From Candidatus Bathyarchaeota archaeon (GTDB taxonomy: Archaea > Thermoproteota > Bathyarchaeia > TCS64), in assembly GCA_026014515.1 (NCBI GenBank), contig JAOZIG010000495.1:1-24274 (forward strand): 24,274 nt of DNA. The letters run 5' to 3'. The notes under the pieces were generated by a model. It made no database searches. It was not told the DNA's origin and saw only the letters and a list, made by a program, of their open reading frames with translations. A program made the position numbers and the translations under genes. This document shows, piece by piece, positions 21,819-24,274 of this stretch (position 1 is its first letter; every line of letters starts with the position of its first letter).

Positions 21819-22280
21819 CTACTTGATGATGAGTACGGGTTTTGTACAGCTTTCAACGACACGCCTACTGGTACTGCCCAGTATCCAGCCTGTGATGCCG
21901 CCTAGACCCCTGCTACCTATGACTATGAGGTCCATGTCATTGTTTTCAGCCTCATCAACGATGGTGCTGCTGGGTCGCCCCTCCATAAGCTGGGTTTTTA
22001 CCACAAGCTCAGGGTAGTGCCCGGTTATGTCATCCATGGCTTCCTCAAGGCTCTTACCGTAGATGGTCTTCATCCTGTCTTGGTAGTCTCCAAGGTCTTG
22101 GGCTGCCGTCACTGGGGCTGCTCCGAATCCCTCGTCTGGGAAGACTGGCATCATTACCTTTGGTACGACGGATATGATGTGTACCTCGGCTTTCATTAAA
22201 TCAGCGATAGATACAGCGTGGTCTAGGGCGTGTTTGCTTGCCTCTGAACCGTCAAACGCTACTAGTATCTTTTTGTACAT
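21819..22280 (-). CDS. Universal stress protein (UspA family)
   Basis: A 153-residue single-domain Usp. The start is ATG 22280 (MYKKILVAFDGSEAS); the frame extends 15 codons further to 22325, but those overlap the promoter. The ATP-binding pattern G-2x-G-9x-G-S/T is present (GSRGLGG...LGST), as is the first-strand DGSEAS and the closing strand TKPVLIIK, so it should bind ATP and be of the UspA/MJ0577 kind, usually a homodimer in the cytoplasm. Its exact role is unknown, as for most family members. A TATA box (minus-strand TTTATATC, 22310-22317) stands about 33 nt upstream, right beside the stop of the DUF1177 gene. Confidence 0.93.
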   Translation of the reverse strand: MYKKILVAFDGSEASKHALDHAVSIADLMKAEVHIISVVPKVMMPVFPDEGFGAAPVTAAQDLGDYQDRMKTIYGKSLEEAMDDITGHYPELVVKTQLMEGRPSSTIVDEAENNDMDLIVIGSRGLGGITGWILGSTSRRVVESCTKPVLIIK

Positions 22281-22309
22281 TTTGCTCAGGTAATATTGGG
22301 TTGACGAGG

Positions 22310-22317
22310 GATATAAA
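22310..22317 (-). promoter_or_regulatory. TATA box of the UspA gene
   Basis: Minus-strand TTTATATC, directly after the DUF1177 stop codon and about 33 nt before ATG 22280, so UspA can be expressed separately from the upstream gene. Confidence 0.5.
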
Positions 22318-22321
22318 CCCC

Positions 22322-23248
22322 TCAACCCAAGGCTTGCAGATGCTTATGAGCACCATACTTCTCCAGAATCGTCTCCCACTCATCAACATCATAGAAACTA
22401 CAAAGACCCTTACCATACTGCTTAGCCACCTCAATCACATAACGCCCAGCCACCTCAATATCAGTAGGATGACTAGCACCAGTCCCACACCCGGGAACAG
22501 GAACCTGTGTAGTAATCGCCAACCCTAGAACTGGTACGTTTGTGGCTATGCATGGCTGCATTATGCTGTTGATGTGGTCCAAGCTGTTACCATAAGGCGT
22601 AATATCCTGCGTGGTTATGGGACATACCTTGGGGAGTTCCCCTGTGACCCACTCCATGATGTCGATGAGGTCTTTACTCACCTTCAGCACCCATCCTTCT
22701 TTTACTGTGGGTGTGATAGCGAAGCCCCTCCAGTTGGCTATTCTGTTTCCCTTGGTGGTGTCGATGCTGATGACCGCATCCATCTCTGGGTCAACCTCAT
22801 GCTTGTTCATGGTAACCGTGTCAACGGGGCTCCCCATGAATGGCACAGGCTCATGGGGCTTGATGGGTGCATCAGGACAGATATGAGTAGCAATTATCAC
22901 GTCTCCTTGGAGTTGATCGCCTTTCCGCTGCATGTCAGCTAGCTTCATGGCTACGCTGAGGGCTGTGCTTGCCCCATCAGAGTCAGAGACCAGTCCAATC
23001 TGTTCGGGGCGTGCGCCTATTCCGCCGAGTCTTCCTATTACTCCGAGGGTGGGGGCTTTTCCTCCCCGGGTTTTCCCGTTTTTTCCGGGTATGTGTATCT
23101 TGATAAAGTCGGTGCTTCCCTCTGCGCCTTTGATCTCTTTTACTTTGATGTCTGTTAAGCCGTGTTCCCGTAGTACGGTTGCTACTTTTTCGCCTGTTAC
23201 TGTGGCGTCGTCTAGTAGCTCCATGACATCGATTACTTGTTTCAACAT
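22322..23248 (-). CDS. DUF1177 family protein
   Basis: A 308-residue protein matching, from memory, the DUF1177 family over its full length: MLKQVIDVMELLDDATVTGE at the start, APTLGVIGRLGGIGARPEQI, THICPDAPIKPHEPVPFMGS, HEVDPEMDAVISIDTTKGNR, PITTQDITPYGN and VPGCGTGASHPTDIE. The function is not established. In bacteria these genes are found near OPT-type peptide transporters and AroM-like proteins, and the His, Asp and Glu pattern recalls M20/M28 co-catalytic peptidases, so a link to peptide use is plausible but unproved. No signal peptide is present. The start is ATG 23246-23248 with a TATA box (GGTTTTATCC, 23270-23279 as complement) about 26 nt upstream, so leaderless. It is divergent from the coiled-coil gene at 23332 and also sits far from the peptide importer at 3570-10046. 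Confidence 0.9.
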   Translation of the reverse strand: MLKQVIDVMELLDDATVTGEKVATVLREHGLTDIKVKEIKGAEGSTDFIKIHIPGKNGKTRGGKAPTLGVIGRLGGIGARPEQIGLVSDSDGASTALSVAMKLADMQRKGDQLQGDVIIATHICPDAPIKPHEPVPFMGSPVDTVTMNKHEVDPEMDAVISIDTTKGNRIANWRGFAITPTVKEGWVLKVSKDLIDIMEWVTGELPKVCPITTQDITPYGNSLDHINSIMQPCIATNVPVLGLAITTQVPVPGCGTGASHPTDIEVAGRYVIEVAKQYGKGLCSFYDVDEWETILEKYGAHKHLQALG

Positions 23249-23267
23249 GGTTTGAATATAGCTTGGT

Positions 23268-23309
23268 TAGGGATAAAACCCTTGATGCTTGGTGACATCA
23301 GGTTTAATC
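23268..23309. promoter_or_regulatory. Divergent promoter pair for the DUF1177 and coiled-coil genes
   Basis: Minus-strand TATA (GGGTTTTATCC, about 23269-23279) and plus-strand TATA (GGTTTAATC, 23301-23309) lie in the 83-nt gap, each about 25-27 nt before its start codon (23248 and 23332). The two TATA elements are about 30 nt apart, so binding of TFB/TBP at one could affect the other. Confidence 0.5.
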
Positions 23310-23331
23310 GGGGTCTCACCGAGAACAAACC

Positions 23332-23508
23332 GTGGCAGTGACTGTAACCAAGAGAGACGAGGATGAGGAGACACTCAAACGTAGGATAAAGCATCTAAAA
23401 AAACAGGAAAAACGCATCAGAGAAGAACGCCACAGGCTAGAAGCACAGCTACGAGAAAAAATATTCAAACGATACAAGAAAATATACGAAAAAATAGAAG
23501 ATAATTAG
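23332..23508 (+). CDS. Small charged coiled-coil protein (58 residues)
   Basis: The frame GTG 23332 to TAG 23508 reads MAVTVTKRDEDEETLKRRIK and continues as one heavily charged helix (HLKKQEKRIREERHRLEAQL) ending IYEKIEDN. Leu/Ile spacing fits a short coiled coil. Support for a real gene: a TATA box about 26 nt before the GTG, an uninterrupted amphipathic pattern, and a stop that overlaps the convergent gene in TTAG exactly as in two other gene pairs here. GTG 23338 is an alternative start. No family is recognised; small charged coiled-coil proteins in archaea can be nucleic-acid-binding or scaffold proteins. It is shorter than usual gene-finding cut-offs and easy to miss. Confidence 0.6.
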   Translation: MAVTVTKRDEDEETLKRRIKHLKKQEKRIREERHRLEAQLREKIFKRYKKIYEKIEDN

Positions 23509-24274
23509 CGCTCAGCCCGAACAATCAAGCTGAATCGCCTATAATCATACCTGTGAACCGGAATACCATCAGCGACACCATCAGTGTACTCACCAGCGGT
23601 ACCCGCCTTGATACTTTTCGCCGCCTCATAACACTCTTTGATGAGGTGTTTTTCGATCCGTGGCTCATTGTGGCTTGGCATAACCCACTCATAGTAGGGC
23701 ATCAGTTCAGTCATCTTAGCGAAGCTATCGATAAACTGATCGAGGTTTGTTGTCGGGGAGTAGACATAGATGGGTGCTGGGTAGAAGCTGTCACCTGTCC
23801 AGAATAGCTTGTTCTCTCTGTCTAGTAGGCATATGCTGTCTGGGCTGTGTCCGGGGGTAAATATCACTTCTAGGGTTCTTCCTCCGAGGTCAATCTTGTC
23901 ACCGTCTTTAAGCCACTTTGTTACATTGAAGGGCTTGATACTCCACTTTTCCTTGTCGAACCCATCAGGGAACGGCTTCCAGACCATGTCACCGTCGAGG
24001 TAGTGACCAGTCGAAGCCTTGGTTCTACCATTAGCAGCCTGTTCCCTACTGTACTCGGTGTTAGGAGTAGCTATGTTGCTGAATTGGTGGTTTCCTCCTA
24101 TGTGATCTAGGTGGGTGTGGGTGTTGACCACCAGTATGGGTAGGTCTGTGAGTTTCTCTGCAAGTGCTTTGATATCACCGATGCCGTTTGCGGTGTCAAT
24201 CAGTGCCGCTTTCTTGGTTCCCAATACGAGGTAGCTGATTACTTCCTCAAAGTGTCCATCTTCATAGATGGCGT
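23505..24274 (-). CDS. Metallo-beta-lactamase-fold hydrolase, 5' end outside the window
   Basis: The frame is open to the right edge: before the internal TTG at 24224 it reads AIYEDGHFEEVISYLVLG, which lines up with ALLEDGQYDEALMYLVIG of the paralogue at 12143, so 24224 is not the start and about 40 residues lie beyond the window. Zinc motifs are complete: HTHLDH, TPGHSPDS, FWTGDSFY and MPSHNEP. It shares the ICLLDRE phrase and the C-terminal YEAAKSIKAGT helix with 12143. There is no sign of export in the visible part. The substrate is unknown. Its stop shares TTAG (23505-23508) with the small coiled-coil gene. Confidence 0.9.
   Translation of the reverse strand, partial: AIYEDGHFEEVISYLVLGTKKAALIDTANGIGDIKALAEKLTDLPILVVNTHTHLDHIGGNHQFSNIATPNTEYSREQAANGRTKASTGHYLDGDMVWKPFPDGFDKEKWSIKPFNVTKWLKDGDKIDLGGRTLEVIFTPGHSPDSICLLDRENKLFWTGDSFYPAPIYVYSPTTNLDQFIDSFAKMTELMPYYEWVMPSHNEPRIEKHLIKECYEAAKSIKAGTAGEYTDGVADGIPVHRYDYRRFSLIVRAER

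Noticed and set aside
24222..24224. TTG at 24224 as start of the second hydrolase
   Set aside because: The frame stays open to the window edge and upstream residues align with the paralogue, so the gene is truncated by the window and not short.

Overview
This window is archaeal chromosome, with no rRNA, tRNA, CRISPR array or insertion sequence that I can see. The evidence is a type II methionine aminopeptidase, a DUF1512-like protein, a variant family-B DNA polymerase, TATA-type promoters about 25 nt in front of start codons (leaderless transcripts) and Shine-Dalgarno sites mainly in front of operon-internal genes. The gene mix fits an Asgard lineage such as Thorarchaeota, or a Bathyarchaeia-like lineage, but I cannot assign a phylum from sequence reading alone.

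Layout. 1-115: 3' end of a peroxiredoxin. 195-3319: a two-gene operon of a RadA/KaiC-fold protein with a broken Walker A and a family-B DNA polymerase with altered catalytic motifs and no recognisable exonuclease motif. 3304-3557: AT-rich gap that starts with a degraded copy of the promoter and 5' end of the metallo-beta-lactamase gene found at 12143. 3570-10046: oligopeptide ABC importer operon (binding protein, DppB, DppC, DppD, DppF). Its binding protein looks circularly permuted and membrane-anchored, and its DppC carries a large extracytoplasmic insertion. 10038-11809: three small membrane or exported proteins of unknown function around a palindromic divergent promoter. 11810-12142: non-coding, with inverted repeats. 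12143-13648: metallo-beta-lactamase-fold hydrolase and an exported anchored protein.

13892-15475: a winged-helix regulator with two C-terminal membrane helices faces, tail to tail, an HExxH membrane protease that overlaps a two-helix membrane protein. Paired TTGTCAA boxes occur at both promoters. This is the best candidate here for an undescribed system: a membrane-tethered transcription factor and its intramembrane protease. 15556-19199: FtsX/MacB-type ABC permease and ATPase operon. 19331-20874: DUF1512-like protein plus a membrane zinc-ribbon protein. 20871-24274: methionine aminopeptidase, UspA, DUF1177 protein, a small coiled-coil protein, and a second metallo-beta-lactamase paralogue running off the right edge.

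The DNA is compact. Three convergent gene pairs share their stop codons in exact 4-nt overlaps, and many genes are preceded by a TATA box at leaderless distance.
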